From an uncultured Clostridia bacterium (GTDB lineage: Bacteria; Bacillota; Clostridia; RUG12999), in NCBI GenBank assembly GCA_938005345.1, contig CALLNG010000426.1, forward strand, positions 1-6,738: 6,738 nucleotides of DNA, written 5' to 3'. Under the pieces are notes generated by a model. It saw only the letters and a list, made by a program, of their open reading frames with translations. It was not told where the DNA came from and did no database searches. This document shows positions 5,809 through 6,738 of the stretch, piece by piece; within the stretch, counting starts at the first letter, position 1; each line of letters starts with the position of its first letter. Both the position numbers and the translations under genes were made by a program.

Positions 5809-6738
5809 TTACTGTGCAGTATTTTCTAAATAACGATAGAAAATTGCTGCGGTTTCGGCGCGGGTCGCATTGCCCGCCGGATCAATGATGCCGTCTCCCT
5901 TTCCGTTTACAATTTCGTTTTGCACCGCCCACTGCATTGCGCTGCGTGCATAATCAGAAACCGTATTTGCATCAGTGAATCCGTCAAGTTCCGTGCCGTT
6001 GATTGCCGGAGAACCGGAGTAGCGGTAGAAGATTACTGCCAGTTGTTCTCGGGTAATAGCATCATTCGGGCCGAAGTTTCCGTCGCCGTAGCCGCTTACA
6101 ATGCCGTTTTCATTTGCCCAGATGACAGCTTTGGTATACCATTCGCCCGCCGCAACATCCGCAAATACATTACCAGCCGCAGTTGCCGGCTCACCTGCCA
6201 TACGGTAGAGCACCGTCACCAGCATAGCACGGCTCAACATGCCATCCGGATCAAATGCACTGTCACTCACACCGGTCATCAAACCGTTTTGATAAGCGTA
6301 TGCAATCATATCCGCCGCCCAGTGTCCCTCAATATCGGTAAACGGCGCATCACTTGTAGGATTCCCAGGATTCGAAGTATCTGTTCCCGGCGTTGTAACC
6401 ACATTGTTTCCGCCGCCGCTGCCGCTACCACTACCACTGTTGCTGCCACCGCCGCCGGTTCCGCCGCCACCACCATCGGCAGCGCTTTCTTCCTGCGTAA
6501 AGTCATCGGTATAGTGGAACACGATTTGATCATTGTTTTTCACTTTCTGTTCCGCAACGCCGGCATCCAAATATTCACCGTTCACTGTAAACATCCAGCC
6601 GGCATTGGGGCCGTTATCAAATTCCGCCAGGCCGTCAATTTCCGAAATATAATTGCCGTCTGCGTTGACAAACGTATGGTCGCCGTCCAACGCCTTTTCC
6701 AGCACATCCAAAACGGTAGCCGGAGAATCTACTTTATA
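5809..6738 (-). CDS. SLH-anchored DUF4430 protein, C-terminal part (5' end outside window)
   Basis: The frame is open from the right edge to TAA at 5809, giving 309 visible residues; an internal TTG at 6711 is not a convincing start because the domain already runs through it. Visible residues 1-85 are a DUF4430 domain: TVLDVLEKAL (8-17), the core GWMFTVNGEYLDAG (47-60) and the closing NNDQIVFHYTDDF (68-80). A low-complexity Gly/Ser linker follows (about 89-112). Three SLH repeats close the protein (about 132-180, 192-240, 253-304), with SRAM (159), TREQ (229) and TRAE (292) at the positions of the conserved TRAE motif. The protein should sit outside the cell, held on wall polysaccharide. It lies just upstream of the barrel protein in the same direction but is separated by 198 bases and a terminator-like hairpin, so it may end its own transcript. 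What precedes the DUF4430 domain, such as a signal peptide, a barrel or further DUF4430 copies, cannot be seen. Confidence 0.9.
   Translation of the reverse strand, partial: YKVDSPATVLDVLEKALDGDHTFVNADGNYISEIDGLAEFDNGPNAGWMFTVNGEYLDAGVAEQKVKNNDQIVFHYTDDFTQEESAADGGGGGTGGGGSNSGSGSGSGGGNNVVTTPGTDTSNPGNPTSDAPFTDIEGHWAADMIAYAYQNGLMTGVSDSAFDPDGMLSRAMLVTVLYRMAGEPATAAGNVFADVAAGEWYTKAVIWANENGIVSGYGDGNFGPNDAITREQLAVIFYRYSGSPAINGTELDGFTDANTVSDYARSAMQWAVQNEIVNGKGDGIIDPAGNATRAETAAIFYRYLENTAQ
6409..6474 (-). repeat. Low-complexity Gly/Ser linker coding tract
   Basis: Twenty-two codons of nearly only Gly and Ser (visible residues 89-110, runs such as GGGGGTGGGG and SGSGSGSGGG) separate the DUF4430 domain from the SLH repeats. 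The DNA is rich in GGN repeats and is a likely spot for length variation between strains. It is a flexible spacer rather than an independent element. Confidence 0.8.

Noticed and set aside
6709..6711. TTG 6711 as a start codon for the SLH-DUF4430 gene
   Set aside because: The DUF4430 fold and the open frame both continue upstream to the window edge, so the gene is 5'-truncated by the window.

Overview
The window carries five protein genes, all on the minus strand, so transcription runs from high to low coordinates. S-layer homology (SLH) wall-binding domains, strong AGGAGG-type ribosome binding sites, ECF-type transporter parts and fairly balanced base composition point to a Gram-positive Clostridia-like bacterium (an Oscillospiraceae or other gut relative is plausible). 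No ribosomal RNA or other species marker is present, so this placement is an inference.

Layout in order of transcription: (1) 6738-5809, the C-terminal part of a secreted protein with a DUF4430 domain, a Gly/Ser linker and three SLH repeats; its 5' end lies outside the window. (2) 5808-5611, a 198-base spacer with a strong intrinsic-terminator hairpin at 5664-5707 and a small GC-rich stem-loop at 5761-5776. (3) 5610-3946, a secreted protein with a prenyltransferase-like alpha/alpha barrel and three SLH repeats. (4) 3932-2994, a membrane-anchored DUF4430 protein on a Pro/Thr/Ser-rich stalk. (5) 2993-2109, EcfT, the membrane scaffold of an energy-coupling factor transporter. (6) 2127-1, one long ORF encoding two fused EcfA ATPases followed by a membrane domain that runs off the left edge. 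Genes 3 to 6 are spaced by 13, 0 and -19 bases and almost certainly form one operon.

The interpretation rests on family knowledge. An alpha/alpha barrel of the prenyltransferase-like fold and a DUF4430 domain are the two halves of animal intrinsic factor and transcobalamin, which clamp vitamin B12 between them. Here the halves are encoded by adjacent genes, held outside the cell by SLH repeats or a membrane anchor, and co-transcribed with the ATPase and scaffold of an ECF vitamin importer. The likely model is a split, surface-displayed 'bacterial transcobalamin' that passes cobalamin or another corrinoid to an ECF transporter whose substrate-binding (S) part may be fused to its ATPases. The ligand is inferred, and no cobalamin riboswitch could be seen in the window.
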